From the NCBI RefSeq assembly GCF_024346755.1, contig NZ_AP024862.1:806001-870000 (forward strand): 64,000 nucleotides of DNA. Reading direction: 5' to 3'. Positions 46,679-56,889 of the stretch are shown here, one piece after another (the stretch's first letter is position 1; every line of letters begins with the position of its first letter). The translations under genes and the position numbers were made by a program. This stretch comes from Vibrio aerogenes (GTDB lineage: Bacteria; Pseudomonadota; Gammaproteobacteria; Enterobacterales; Vibrionaceae). The notes below the pieces were generated by a model. It made no database searches, had not been told where the DNA came from, and saw only the letters and a program-made list of their open reading frames with translations.

Positions 46679-47299
46679 TTACACGCCCTCCTGATAAGGT
46701 GCTTTTACACTGCTGACAGTAAAAATTTTCACGACCAATCCGGAGGACCAGTAATCTTCATCCCACCCTGCTTTAAATTTCAGCTGGCGGACAAAATCCT
46801 TTGGCTCTGGCAGATGTGACCAGACCTGCGGTAAAAATACGGCCTGCCGGGGACATCCGGATAAGAATTCAGCCATGATCAAACCGGGTCTTTCGTTTTC
46901 AGGATAAGACTGCAAATGCTCAAGCAGAGCCTGCTCAGTCTCAACCCTGACAATTTCCGGTGGATTCAGCACAGAGACTTCAATCGTCAAACCCTCAAGC
47001 AGATCTTCGGTCAATGGCATGAAGCGGCGATCCTGTAAAGCACTCGCATAAGCTTTTTCATAGACATCCAGCACCAATGGCTCCCTGGGAGCCACAGAAC
47101 CGATACATCCCTGCAATACACCATTGACTTCGAGCGTCACAAAACAAGCACCGCGACGAATCAGATGATCATCATATTGAGACAGCTCCGGTGGCTGCAT
47201 GCGACCGCTGTTGAATATGCTGTGAATTGCGTCACGGGCAACGCCTAACAACATTAATAGTTCCTGATGACTAGGCTTCAGAAATGAGGTAGCTGACAT
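46679..47299 (-). CDS. AMMECR1-domain protein
   Basis: About 206 residues, one AMMECR1 domain (AmmeMemoRadiSam system protein A type). Conserved segments are RGACFVTLEVNGVLQGCIGSV, ASALQDRRFMPL and TIEVSVLNPPE; the LQGCIGS motif is the family's most conserved site. The start at 47299 (MSATSFLKP) is chosen over longer frames because the domain begins soon after, but the ribosome site is modest. Its usual partners (Memo-like and radical SAM proteins) are not visible in the window. Function is unknown in bacteria. Lies downstream of pbpC on the same strand, with 333 bp between. Confidence 0.88.
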   Translation of the reverse strand: MSATSFLKPSHQELLMLLGVARDAIHSIFNSGRMQPPELSQYDDHLIRRGACFVTLEVNGVLQGCIGSVAPREPLVLDVYEKAYASALQDRRFMPLTEDLLEGLTIEVSVLNPPEIVRVETEQALLEHLQSYPENERPGLIMAEFLSGCPRQAVFLPQVWSHLPEPKDFVRQLKFKAGWDEDYWSSGLVVKIFTVSSVKAPYQEGV

Positions 47300-47632
47300 A
47301 CCCGACCACTCTTTGTTTATCTCCGGTTGTATCTGATGAATTCCGCAATGCGATTCGCCTGTATTCACTAATAGCGGCACGATTGTAAATTGCTTTAGTC
47401 GACATTGTAGCAATGGGCGCTGAACTTCGAAACTGTGCCGGTATGAATGTTTCACAAAAAACACGGTATAATTTGGGCTGATTACCGTCTTTCACTATCA
47501 GTGACAAAACCAATAAGTTATAGTGCGTCAGATTTTAAATCCAGCCACGTATATCTTAAATCGCATGAAGAGGCATGATTCGGTTTGGTTTGGTTTGGTT
47601 TGGAAGAGACATTTTCGAAAAACGTATGGGAT
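47300..47632. other. Intergenic region between pbpC and the AMMECR1 gene
   Basis: 333 bp with no supported gene. It carries a GGTTT microsatellite (separate entry). No terminator with a good T-run was seen after pbpC. Confidence 0.4.
47582..47601. repeat. GGTTT pentanucleotide microsatellite, four copies
   Basis: Four perfect tandem GGTTT units at 47582-47601, followed by GG. About 30 bp after the pbpC stop and about 280 bp upstream of the AMMECR1 start. Confidence 0.9.
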
Positions 47633-49783
47633 TCAGTAAACAGCGAAGTCAATGGTATCACACCGGGTGATACAAGCAGTCAGGCGATAGTTTCCGGCCG
47701 ATAAGGTATCTAAAGGGATCTGACTGCCGTGAAGTGGCTGATCATTCAAAAACCAAGACACCGAAGGCTTTGTAGCCATCAGATTCAACATTTGCCCCGG
47801 ATAAGGAAACAGCTGAGTCCCCTGCCTCGGTACAAGTATTCTTAACCTGCCCGTTTCCTGTGATTCAGGTTCATTCACCAGTGTATGACCCGTTTTTCTT
47901 GACCAGTCCAGCAACGGCTGCGGCCACTGATGCAAAGCAGCTAATTCCTGTTCATGCTTGAGTGTCGCCGGTGTGAAATGGTTGATGGTCAATGCCTGCT
48001 GATGTTGTAAACAGTCCTGCGGCCGGACCAGAGAAACATCGATACCACCGGGCCAGCAGATCACCGAAGTCGTCACACTATCCGGACGGCTTAAAGTCCG
48101 CTGATCTTCCGGTAATAAATCGAATACATCAAACATCAGTGGCCCGGCCTGATTTGCACCGGTTTGTCCTACAAATGGTGCACCATCCGGACGTCCGACC
48201 CAGACGCCCACCGTATAATCAGCGCTGGTACCAATCGCCCATGCATCCCGGTAGCCGTAACTGGTACCGGTTTTCCATGCCACAGGACGGTTGTGAGCGG
48301 CTTTGACCCGGTCAGGCGGGGCTATATCCATCAGCATAGAGCGGATAATCCAGCTGGCTGCCGGTGAAAACAGAGGCACAGTCCGGACATCATCATCAGA
48401 GGAAAAGCGCGGAAAAATCATATCACCGGTTCTGCCCAGAGCCGAAAACAGGGTCACCAGATCTTTCAGCCGAATCCCTTCTCCTCCCAAAGCCAGCGCG
48501 AGGTTCGCTTCTGGTACATGAAGATGAATACCGGCATTTGTCAGCCATTGCAGAAATCTTTCAGGGCCGATATGGCTCAACAACTGAACCGCCGGGACAT
48601 TACGGGACGTTTGCAATGCATGATCCAAACGAACCGGACCCTGAAAAAGATGATCAAAATTATGTGGACTGTAATCACCGAACTGCCGGGGAACATCGGT
48701 CAGCAGACTGGCAGAATGGACCAGTCCCTGGTCAAGCGCCAGACCGTAGATAAATGGTTTCAAAGCAGAGCCGGGAGAACGTAATGCATGCACCATATCA
48801 ACATAGCCATACCGAAGCGGGTCATTCATATCAGCCGACCCTTTATAGGCGATCACTTTCCCGCTCAGATTATCCATCACCATCACAGCGGCAGAAAGTG
48901 GCGTAGACCAACGCGCTGTTCTTTGTCCGATAATCGACTCCAGATCAGACTCAACCGTGTAATCAATAAACGTATGGATATCTGACTGCTCCGGATGTTG
49001 CTGTTGTAAACGACGGGCAAGCAGAGGCGCATGTAAAGGTGCCGGATAATAACCCGCCAGCATGGGGGAACGAACCATCCTCTCCAGCTCAGCGCCGGAG
49101 AGAGGAAAAATCTTTGCGACCCGTTTCAGTACTTTATTTCTTGCTTTTCTGGCCCGCTGTGGAAAACGATCGGGCCGGTACAAACTGGGACGCTGCGGCA
49201 CGACAACCAACATCACGGCTTCTGTCAGGGATAATTCACTGGCGTGCTTACCAAAGTAACGCTGACTGGCTGCTTCCACCCCCTCGATATTACCTCCCAT
49301 CGGAGCGTAGGTCAGATAAAGTGACAAAATTTCTTCTTTGGAATAATGCAGTTCCAGTTGCAACGCCCTGAAAATCTGCATCAGTTTTCCCCGGTAAGTC
49401 CGGGGGTGCGGATAAAACTTCCGGGCCACCTGCATCGTCAGTGTTGAACCACCGGAGATCACCCGGCCATAATATATCTGCTGAACCAGCGCACGGACTA
49501 AAGAGAACGGATTAAATCCGGGATGGGAGAAAAAATATTTATCTTCATACTCAAGTAAGGCCGCCAAATACAGAGGAGAAACGTGACTGCGTGTCACCGG
49601 AATCCGGAACACACCATCCTGACTGGCAAACTGACGCAGCACATCACCTTCTGCAGAGTACACTGAAACCGTCGGACCAGCCTGCCGGTTAATATCCAGC
49701 GGGTAAACCAGATTCAGCACAACAAACAGTCCGCACAAACTGCCCACTGTTATCAAACAAATCTGACAAAACCTTTTCATCAT
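47633..49783 (-). CDS. pbpC: Penicillin-binding protein 1C
   Basis: Bifunctional peptidoglycan glycosyltransferase/transpeptidase, 716 residues, one N-terminal membrane helix (CLITVGSLCGLFVVLNLVYPL). The glycosyltransferase catalytic Glu is in EDKYFFSHPGFNP near residue 76, followed by GGSTLTMQVARKF. The transpeptidase motifs are SALK (RSPGSALKPFIYG), SRN and KTGTS (AWKTGTSYGYRDAW). The C-terminal BiPBP_C-type domain ends in LTACITRCDTIDF. It starts 4 bp after yfhM, so the two are an operon, as in E. coli, and are thought to cooperate in repair or protection of the wall after attack. Confidence 0.95.
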   Translation of the reverse strand: MMKRFCQICLITVGSLCGLFVVLNLVYPLDINRQAGPTVSVYSAEGDVLRQFASQDGVFRIPVTRSHVSPLYLAALLEYEDKYFFSHPGFNPFSLVRALVQQIYYGRVISGGSTLTMQVARKFYPHPRTYRGKLMQIFRALQLELHYSKEEILSLYLTYAPMGGNIEGVEAASQRYFGKHASELSLTEAVMLVVVPQRPSLYRPDRFPQRARKARNKVLKRVAKIFPLSGAELERMVRSPMLAGYYPAPLHAPLLARRLQQQHPEQSDIHTFIDYTVESDLESIIGQRTARWSTPLSAAVMVMDNLSGKVIAYKGSADMNDPLRYGYVDMVHALRSPGSALKPFIYGLALDQGLVHSASLLTDVPRQFGDYSPHNFDHLFQGPVRLDHALQTSRNVPAVQLLSHIGPERFLQWLTNAGIHLHVPEANLALALGGEGIRLKDLVTLFSALGRTGDMIFPRFSSDDDVRTVPLFSPAASWIIRSMLMDIAPPDRVKAAHNRPVAWKTGTSYGYRDAWAIGTSADYTVGVWVGRPDGAPFVGQTGANQAGPLMFDVFDLLPEDQRTLSRPDSVTTSVICWPGGIDVSLVRPQDCLQHQQALTINHFTPATLKHEQELAALHQWPQPLLDWSRKTGHTLVNEPESQETGRLRILVPRQGTQLFPYPGQMLNLMATKPSVSWFLNDQPLHGSQIPLDTLSAGNYRLTACITRCDTIDFAVY

Positions 49784-49787
49784 CTGA

Positions 49788-52700
49788 TTACAACTGACTC
49801 TTGATAGTCAGGTTTTTCAACGATGAAGGCTGATAAATAAACCATTCCGGATGATACATATCTTCCATATACAAAGCCGGTACTATCGCTTTTCCGGGTG
49901 TTTCAGCCCGGATGACATAATTAAAACGATAGATCTCATCACTGTTCATATCAAGTGCAGCCATCAAACGATCATGACGATATTCCGTTTTTTCTGCGCG
50001 GGAGGACGATTTCAGACCTGCCCGGCGAATCAGATCATCACTATTACTCCGGGCTGGATTTTCCAGAACGAATCCGGTCGGCAAATATTCCACAATCATC
50101 GCATTCCTGATTCGCTCTTTGAGATGATAGGTCACAGTCACGATTAACTTTTCACCCATCTTCAGCGCTTCACCCTGATACACCTTCCCGTCACTACGCC
50201 GGTATTCCCGCCGGACTGTTTTTGTTTCAATCGATGAATGAAGATTTTCAGGCCCGGCAAGGCCCGTTGTCGTCACCTGTACAAAAAGCGGCGATTTATT
50301 CGGATTTTTCACAATATCTCCACTCATCACAGTGAAGTGTCCGCTTCCGCTCGCTTTCAACCCGCGCCGATGTCCTTCATGTTCAACAACCACTTCTACA
50401 GGTTTCTGGTTGAGCGTTTTCAGCGCAATTCCTGCCTGCACCAGTGCGATTCTTTCCTGTGTGCTGAGATACGAATCACGGGTCGCCCTGATCATGACTC
50501 TTTTGGCCAGCCGGTTACGGAAATCTGTCAGCTCTGTGCTGAACTGAATGACCTTTTCCAGTTCAGACAGTAAGGCAAGTATTTTAGCCTGATCACGCAA
50601 CTGAGAACCATAATCATAGTCATCGTACCGGTATTCCCGTTTTATCCATTCTGATTGCAGCAGGAATTTTTCACCTTTTTCTTTTGATCCCTGCAACAGC
50701 CAGGCTGCGCCCAGATAAGCCGCTGATAAAGGTGATTGAAACTGATGATGTTCAGCGTCATGATGCAACTGCCATAACGTACTGTAATCCAGCTTTTTCA
50801 TTTTGGCGCTCACCCAGGCAGCATAGTACCGGGTGGCATTCAGGGATGATTTCAACGGATAACGGGCGATATTTGCCTGTGCTTTTTTCAGCATTTGTTC
50901 CGGCACCAGCCCCGGATACAACTGCGCAGTCTGGATCAGAAATTCGGTCACATAAACACTGACCCACGGACGTTCACGACCGTGTTTGTCCCACAAGGCA
51001 AAACTTCCGTTTCCTTTCTGCATCGTAGCCAGCCGGGTGACTGCTTTTTTTAGCATGTTCCGGTCAGAACGCCCGTCCGAAACGCTCTTCTTCAGTGATT
51101 GAAGCGAGTCGTCCTTCAACAACCAGGGAACCGCTTTGCTGGTTGTCTGTTCTGCACACCCGTATGGATAGCCAAACAGGTGATCAGCATATTCAGCAAT
51201 ACCCAACTGGGGCGCATACGAATATGTCATCAGCGCCGGGCCAGGCTGTTGGTATGAAAGCCCCTTCCAGAAAGCTTCTGTAAGCCTGATTTGAGGAAGT
51301 CCGGACTGATCGTTTTCCGCTCTGGCTGGCAGCGTTTTCAAAGTCTGCTTACTGATAACAGGACGGGCCTGGCGAACAGGCACCTGCCAGCGTCGCTGTT
51401 GGTTAAATATTTTTCCGTCCGCCCCCTGCGCGTGGACGTTCAGATTCAGCGCTGTCATGACTGTGGCCGTTTGAATCGCATCAACATGATAATTGATGGC
51501 GACAAAGTCCCGCTGCCCGGGGGAAAGATGAAATGTCTTGCGGGTTGGCTGCTGCGTAGAAAGCGGTGAAGCAAGCGATACTTCAGCCGTGATGTTTTGC
51601 ATCACATCAGTCTGATTGAACACTTCCAGTAAGGTCTGGCTGGTATCTCCCGGCGTCAAAAAACGCGGCACCGCAAGTTCTGAGATAACAGGCGACGCAA
51701 TTCTGACATCCGTGACAGCCTGACCATAATGGTTGGGATTAAAAACCATAGCGACCACCTGCGCCTGACCATTATAATCAGGAATATCAACATGAATGAC
51801 CGCTTTTCCATCCGGATCAAAAGCAACCGGACGAGACATCAGAGTAATCGTCTTCGCTTCAACAGTCTGATCAAGGTGTCCGTTGACACTGAGTTCTGTA
51901 TCCCCTCCGTATCTGTGAGTCAGAAATGAATCCGGGCGCTGTTGGTATAACCGCGAATACAAATCAATCACATCAGCATGATACCGGCGCTGACCAAAAA
52001 ACCACTCATGAATATCCGGCACCTGATAGCGGGACAAGTTAATAATGCCTTTATCCACGAGCGACAACGTCACCCATGTCGGTTGCTTCACCGGCTGCTT
52101 CAGCCTGACGGTAATATCTGTACCTTCAGAGGGCAGCAATACCGGCAAAGGTTCTATCTCTACATTCAGGCGCCGCGATTCTCTGTCCAGTTTAACAGGC
52201 TCAACAGCAAATAACCGGCGGGGACTGCCATGCCCCGGGCTGATTAATGTCGCTGAAATATACAAATCATGACGGGTCAGCTGACTCAGCGGGACATGAA
52301 ACTGGTGCTCCCCTTTCTGAATCTGCTGTTCCTGATGCCATTCAACGTGATCAGACTCTAAAGCAAGATGAAGTTTCCCGGCGACATCCGTTTTGATTGT
52401 GACCTGAACTTCGTCTCCGTCATGATACGCTTTTTTATCCAGAGTCATCGTCAGCTGATCCGGTTTAACCGGTTTTAACTGACCATCGTTGTCGTCCCAG
52501 CCGGCACGAAATTCATAGCGGGTGACCTGGTTTTCTCCGTGCTTCAAAATTAAACGATACCGTCCCCACTCAACATCAACGGCCAGTGGACTGGTGTTGC
52601 CCTTCTGAACCTGAATAAAGTCTGACTGAACCGGTTGCCAGTCATTATCATGTTTCAGCTGCCATCCATCCGCTTCTGTATATGTCCAGTAATAACCACC

Positions 52701-54560
52701 ACGGTTTCTTTCCAGTAAATATTGGATACGCCCTGCCTGCAGCTGTTTTCCATGACCACCAATCAGACCAACATCAAACTGAGCCTGACTGAATGCATTT
52801 ATCTCATCGGTTTTCGCACGGATGCCCGGCAAAGACTTTCCGGTCCATAACATGACAGGTTTATTTCTCTGGATGCTGGCACCACCTGTTTCCAGCAATT
52901 CAAAATTAAATTTAGCCAAAACCGGAGCTTGTAACAGAGCCTGCCGGATCAGCGGCAACTGAAACTGAGAATGACCGTTCTCATCCAGTTTAAATGACTT
53001 CAGCTCCGGCAAATCTTTCCAGCTGCTAATTCTGAATGGTTGACCGACATAAAAATCTTGATATGCGCCGTCAAAATGATGCTGAACCTGATAATAAGCC
53101 GAAAGATTGACCTGATGACCGGCTGCCGGCGCGCCGAATAAATATTTACCATCAACGGATACAGGTAATGATTCGGTCTTATTTTGCAGCCCACCAGCCA
53201 GATCGACGGTCATATCCATCCGTTCCGGGACAAACTCACTGACATTAAATGAAAACTGATTTATCGCCCGTTCAGCGTTTTTGTTTGACTTAATGTAAAC
53301 GGTCCACTGTCCTAATGGTGCACTGGTCGGAATACGGAACCGGTTCTGATAGAAACCATCCGTCTGGTTGATTGGGTCTAACCAGCGGGAACCGGCAACG
53401 TTGCCATCTGGCTGCCGGTATTCAACATAGAGCCGTTGTTTTTTCAGCAACTGACCATCCTGATCCCGCAACACAATATTCAGGGGCAGTTCTTCTCCGG
53501 GTTTAAACAATGTCCGGTTTGAGTAGACAAACGCTTCCGTCTGCTGCCAGTCCCGCCCGGTCACCTGAAAGTCAGACAAATCAAGCGGTACTTCTTTCAG
53601 TGGCAGCACACTCATCCGGGCTCCCTGCCGGACAACCAAAATATCGTCTTTACGAACCTGATAATCAAAAGTGTGCTGTGAAGCATTCATCACTCCCAGC
53701 TCAATACTTTTATCATCACGTAAAATACTGACCTGTGCACCGGTCATCACAGTGTTACCAGAAAGCGAATTCAACAGCACACTTAAGCGATTGCGGAATA
53801 CTTTTGCCTGAATACCTGTATCCGTCAGTAATACATGCGCAACAACCTGATTGCTCTGGTAAACATCACCGGTAATTTTAATCAGCAGAATATACCAGCC
53901 ATCCGTCAGCGTTTCCGGCAACTGAATTGCTGTCCGGACTTCCTGGTTCATGTCTGCTTCCGGCACATCAAAACTGAGTGTCGTGACAGCCTGATAATTT
54001 TTTTGCTGACGTCCCAGCGCCCAGCTGTCTGTCCCTGAGCTGTAGTAGATTTGACTCAGCAGACGTGCGGGCTTTTGTACTCTTAAAACTTCGACCGTTA
54101 ACTGGCTGGCATTGATGACAGAAACCGGTACGGTCCGGCTGCCTCCCGAAGGAACCACAGGCCCCCGTCCAATCAGATGAACCTGAGGCTGACGTTCATA
54201 AACGGTCACATCTTTTTCCCGGTCAATGTCATCAGCAGATTTAATTTCCGGTAATAAACGAATCCGGTATCGCTGATTCACCTTCACCTGATCATAAATC
54301 ACAGCCGTATGCGATTCATTGAAAAACCAGCGGCCATCCTGCCGGACCTCGTGAAGGTCATCATGATCTCCCTGAAGAGAAAAAATCCGGGCAATTTTTG
54401 TTGTCTGTATCTGCCGGTCAAACTGAATCATTAAGGCAGATTTTCCCTGATAATTGTAAGGACCAATAAATGTCACTTTTGGTGGCTCTGTCCGGGCTGA
54501 AGCAAGACATGATAAAAAAAGGATAAGCCAGGTAAAACAGGCGCAAATACGCTTTCCCAT
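49788..54560 (-). CDS. yfhM: Bacterial alpha-2-macroglobulin (YfhM-like)
   Basis: Large periplasmic protease-trapping protein, about 1590 residues. The ATG at 54560 has GAGG 8 bp upstream and is followed by a signal peptide (FTWLILFLSCLASA); the cysteine there is a possible but imperfect lipobox. The MG domains fill the N-terminal two thirds. The thioester motif GCAEQ is intact at Cys1135 to Gln1138 within FGYPYGCAEQTTSKAV, so it is the thioester-bearing class that can covalently trap attacking proteases. The alpha-toroid follows and the receptor-binding-like domain ends at LKNLTIKSQL. It is coupled to pbpC, consistent with a wall-defence unit. Confidence 0.95.
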   Translation of the reverse strand: MGKRICACFTWLILFLSCLASARTEPPKVTFIGPYNYQGKSALMIQFDRQIQTTKIARIFSLQGDHDDLHEVRQDGRWFFNESHTAVIYDQVKVNQRYRIRLLPEIKSADDIDREKDVTVYERQPQVHLIGRGPVVPSGGSRTVPVSVINASQLTVEVLRVQKPARLLSQIYYSSGTDSWALGRQQKNYQAVTTLSFDVPEADMNQEVRTAIQLPETLTDGWYILLIKITGDVYQSNQVVAHVLLTDTGIQAKVFRNRLSVLLNSLSGNTVMTGAQVSILRDDKSIELGVMNASQHTFDYQVRKDDILVVRQGARMSVLPLKEVPLDLSDFQVTGRDWQQTEAFVYSNRTLFKPGEELPLNIVLRDQDGQLLKKQRLYVEYRQPDGNVAGSRWLDPINQTDGFYQNRFRIPTSAPLGQWTVYIKSNKNAERAINQFSFNVSEFVPERMDMTVDLAGGLQNKTESLPVSVDGKYLFGAPAAGHQVNLSAYYQVQHHFDGAYQDFYVGQPFRISSWKDLPELKSFKLDENGHSQFQLPLIRQALLQAPVLAKFNFELLETGGASIQRNKPVMLWTGKSLPGIRAKTDEINAFSQAQFDVGLIGGHGKQLQAGRIQYLLERNRGGYYWTYTEADGWQLKHDNDWQPVQSDFIQVQKGNTSPLAVDVEWGRYRLILKHGENQVTRYEFRAGWDDNDGQLKPVKPDQLTMTLDKKAYHDGDEVQVTIKTDVAGKLHLALESDHVEWHQEQQIQKGEHQFHVPLSQLTRHDLYISATLISPGHGSPRRLFAVEPVKLDRESRRLNVEIEPLPVLLPSEGTDITVRLKQPVKQPTWVTLSLVDKGIINLSRYQVPDIHEWFFGQRRYHADVIDLYSRLYQQRPDSFLTHRYGGDTELSVNGHLDQTVEAKTITLMSRPVAFDPDGKAVIHVDIPDYNGQAQVVAMVFNPNHYGQAVTDVRIASPVISELAVPRFLTPGDTSQTLLEVFNQTDVMQNITAEVSLASPLSTQQPTRKTFHLSPGQRDFVAINYHVDAIQTATVMTALNLNVHAQGADGKIFNQQRRWQVPVRQARPVISKQTLKTLPARAENDQSGLPQIRLTEAFWKGLSYQQPGPALMTYSYAPQLGIAEYADHLFGYPYGCAEQTTSKAVPWLLKDDSLQSLKKSVSDGRSDRNMLKKAVTRLATMQKGNGSFALWDKHGRERPWVSVYVTEFLIQTAQLYPGLVPEQMLKKAQANIARYPLKSSLNATRYYAAWVSAKMKKLDYSTLWQLHHDAEHHQFQSPLSAAYLGAAWLLQGSKEKGEKFLLQSEWIKREYRYDDYDYGSQLRDQAKILALLSELEKVIQFSTELTDFRNRLAKRVMIRATRDSYLSTQERIALVQAGIALKTLNQKPVEVVVEHEGHRRGLKASGSGHFTVMSGDIVKNPNKSPLFVQVTTTGLAGPENLHSSIETKTVRREYRRSDGKVYQGEALKMGEKLIVTVTYHLKERIRNAMIVEYLPTGFVLENPARSNSDDLIRRAGLKSSSRAEKTEYRHDRLMAALDMNSDEIYRFNYVIRAETPGKAIVPALYMEDMYHPEWFIYQPSSLKNLTIKSQL

Positions 54561-54677
54561 AAATAACCTCAGTACAGGGAGAAGAAAATTGAAGTGAATC
54601 ACTACCGGTTTTTACGGCAGCAAAAGTCATATGCGCCGCAATAATAACATTGTCAAATCATAAGAAAACCAATAATT

Positions 54678-56543
54678 TTAAATGGTGTTTTTATCAGCAA
54701 TCTGAAAGTACCCCATCCGGCTCATCACACAATTTCTGCCTTTATTTTTCGCTTCATACAGATAGTAATCGGCTTGCTCTAAAATGCTTTGCAACGTTTT
54801 CTCCGGCTCCATTTCTGCGACCCCGAGACTCACCGTCAGCCGGCCCACATCAGAAAAGTCATGGGATGCAATCGTCGCTCTGATTTTTTCGGCAAGTATC
54901 AGTGCATCTTCTAAAGTCGTTTCCGGACAGACAATCATGAACTCTTCCCCGCCCCAGCGGCCCACCTCATCTATCATCCGGGTCGACTGATTCAGAAGAA
55001 TCGCCAATTGATAAAGTACTTTGTCACCCATAAAATGTCCGAAGTTATCATTGACCTGTTTGAAAAAATCAATATCAATCATGATCACAGAACAGACAGT
55101 TCCGTATCGTTTCGTTCGTTCAAACTCATGACTTAAGCATTTATTGAGTTTTGACCGGTTGTAAATTTCTGTCAGAGAATCGATTTCCAGCATGACTTCA
55201 AGCTGTTTTTTATCTGTTTTATCAGTTGAGATAGACATATATCCCATCAATTCACGGTGATTGCCGTAAATCGGAATAACCGTGCTGAACAGCCAGAATT
55301 CTTTTCCGCGTTTAGAAATATAGTGCACTTCCCCCTGCCATGGTAAGCCCGCGTCTAAAATACTTTTGATATGCGCTATACTGGAATCTGCCTGATTAAA
55401 ATTCAGTATCGTTGATGGTTTTCCGATCAACTCAGATTCACTAAACTGGCTGAGTAAACAAAACGCCTGGTTACAGCGGGTAATCACACCATGCCTGTCT
55501 GTTTCAAAAACCGGCACATACTGATCCAATAACCGCATATACTTATTTTTCTCTTTTGAAACCGTCTTTAACTTTTCAACCGTGCGAGACGGACCAATCG
55601 CAATAATGATTCCAAAACAAAACGAGAAAATTATCACAATCACAAAGATTTCAACCACGACAGCGTTGTACCAGTCAGATTTTTCCTGAAGAAATGACGA
55701 GCTTGCCCGGCAAAAAAGCAGCAGTCCCTGTCCATTGTACAAAGCACCCAATGGCATGAAAGAAAAACCTTTCTGCTTTAGCTGTTGTTCTGAACGAATA
55801 TCACTGACCTCAAATGTACTCTGAAAAAATTGAGTTTCTCCCTGAGTCACCGAGTCCATTTGATCTGAAGAAAATAAAATTTTCCCTTTTTGGTCCGTTA
55901 TATAGATATCAAGGCGATCATCTGAAGTTAAAAAATTCAGCAGGTTATCAATGTTGAAATAAACCACGACACTCCCCGCATATTGATGATTGGTATACAA
56001 GGGGTAACTGGCATACAGCAAATGAAAAAAAGCACTATCGCTGAAAAGATGTTGACTGGCGATGATTTCTGAAAACCAGATTTGATGGCTGACTTTAGAA
56101 GACAGTTTGGGAATAAATTGAAGTGACACACCTTTGCGGGTTATATCGTCCTGAACCTGAAGGCGCGGATCCTGACGGTAGACCGATAGTAATACCTCAT
56201 TATTTCTATCAAGTAACTCAGCCCGGTAAAAAGACGGGTCAATACCGATAATATTCTTTATCAAACGATTGACCGGTACTAACTCAGCTTTTTCAGGATC
56301 CGATAAATAGTTATTAATTTCACGGCTATTGACTAATGTATCCACAACGTGTGTTGCAGAAAAGGAGAATTTTTGCAGAACAGAAAAAATGTGTTTCTGC
56401 TGGAAAGCAACAGCATCTCTGATTGAGTTTTCCAGTATAGGTTTCTCACTCTGGCTAATCAGAAATAAAAAAAGAGTGATAATACACATGCCAAACATGA
56501 TGAAATAAAGTATAAATCTCCGGTAAACACTTTTTCTTATCAC
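54678..56543 (-). CDS. Cache-PAS-GGDEF diguanylate cyclase
   Basis: Inner-membrane enzyme making cyclic di-GMP, 621 residues, starting with GTG at 56543 after AGAGGA. Helix 1 is at about 10-30; a periplasmic double-Cache-like sensor (about 35-285) follows; helix 2 is at about 295-315. Then a PAS domain (about 340-450, YVPVFETDRHGVITRCNQAF) with a PAC tail, and a GGDEF domain from about 460. The active-site motif is GGEEF near residue 532. There is no obvious inhibitory RxxD site. It lies between yfhM and an unknown membrane protein and is divergent from nothing. Confidence 0.94.
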   Translation of the reverse strand: MIRKSVYRRFILYFIMFGMCIITLFLFLISQSEKPILENSIRDAVAFQQKHIFSVLQKFSFSATHVVDTLVNSREINNYLSDPEKAELVPVNRLIKNIIGIDPSFYRAELLDRNNEVLLSVYRQDPRLQVQDDITRKGVSLQFIPKLSSKVSHQIWFSEIIASQHLFSDSAFFHLLYASYPLYTNHQYAGSVVVYFNIDNLLNFLTSDDRLDIYITDQKGKILFSSDQMDSVTQGETQFFQSTFEVSDIRSEQQLKQKGFSFMPLGALYNGQGLLLFCRASSSFLQEKSDWYNAVVVEIFVIVIIFSFCFGIIIAIGPSRTVEKLKTVSKEKNKYMRLLDQYVPVFETDRHGVITRCNQAFCLLSQFSESELIGKPSTILNFNQADSSIAHIKSILDAGLPWQGEVHYISKRGKEFWLFSTVIPIYGNHRELMGYMSISTDKTDKKQLEVMLEIDSLTEIYNRSKLNKCLSHEFERTKRYGTVCSVIMIDIDFFKQVNDNFGHFMGDKVLYQLAILLNQSTRMIDEVGRWGGEEFMIVCPETTLEDALILAEKIRATIASHDFSDVGRLTVSLGVAEMEPEKTLQSILEQADYYLYEAKNKGRNCVMSRMGYFQIADKNTI

Positions 56544-56832
56544 AAAAGATCCTCTGTAAATGATAGATTTTTCACTGATGAGATATCACCGGAGGCCCAA
56601 ACTGATATGCAGTCGGGATATACACAAACAACCTGAAAATACTGCATTCAGATTGTTCTTCATCGGTTATCTATATCAAATGACCGCAGGAAGCATGGCT
56701 ATATTCGATACTCAGCTAAAGCGTAGTCAGCGTTCAATATAAAATCAAAGTGTTATCCACCGTCTTTCACGGCTTGTTATCAGAACTCAATTCTCTTGAG
56801 GAAAACCGGCAACACATCCGGAAACAGATACA
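56544..56832. other. Intergenic region upstream of the GGDEF gene
   Basis: 289 bp, presumably with the GGDEF promoter on the minus strand. I saw no gene: the 60-codon frame at 56560 has no ribosome site and no plausible product. It ends at a strong hairpin. Confidence 0.4.
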
Positions 56833-56865
56833 AAAAAAGCAGCCAGTTCAGGTGGCTGCTTTTTT
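56833..56865 (-). terminator. Terminator after the polytopic OmpA-tail gene
   Basis: AAAAAAGCAGCCA (56833-56845) pairs with TGGCTGCTTTTTT (56853-56865) around a seven-base loop. Symmetric, so it can stop transcription from both sides; it lies 25 bp after the minus-strand stop. Confidence 0.92.
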
Positions 56866-56889
56866 ATTGCCGGCAGAATATGGGTTAGG

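Noticed and set aside
56560..56742. A 60-codon open frame between the GGDEF gene and the terminator
   Set aside because: No ribosome site and no coherent hydrophobic or charged pattern.
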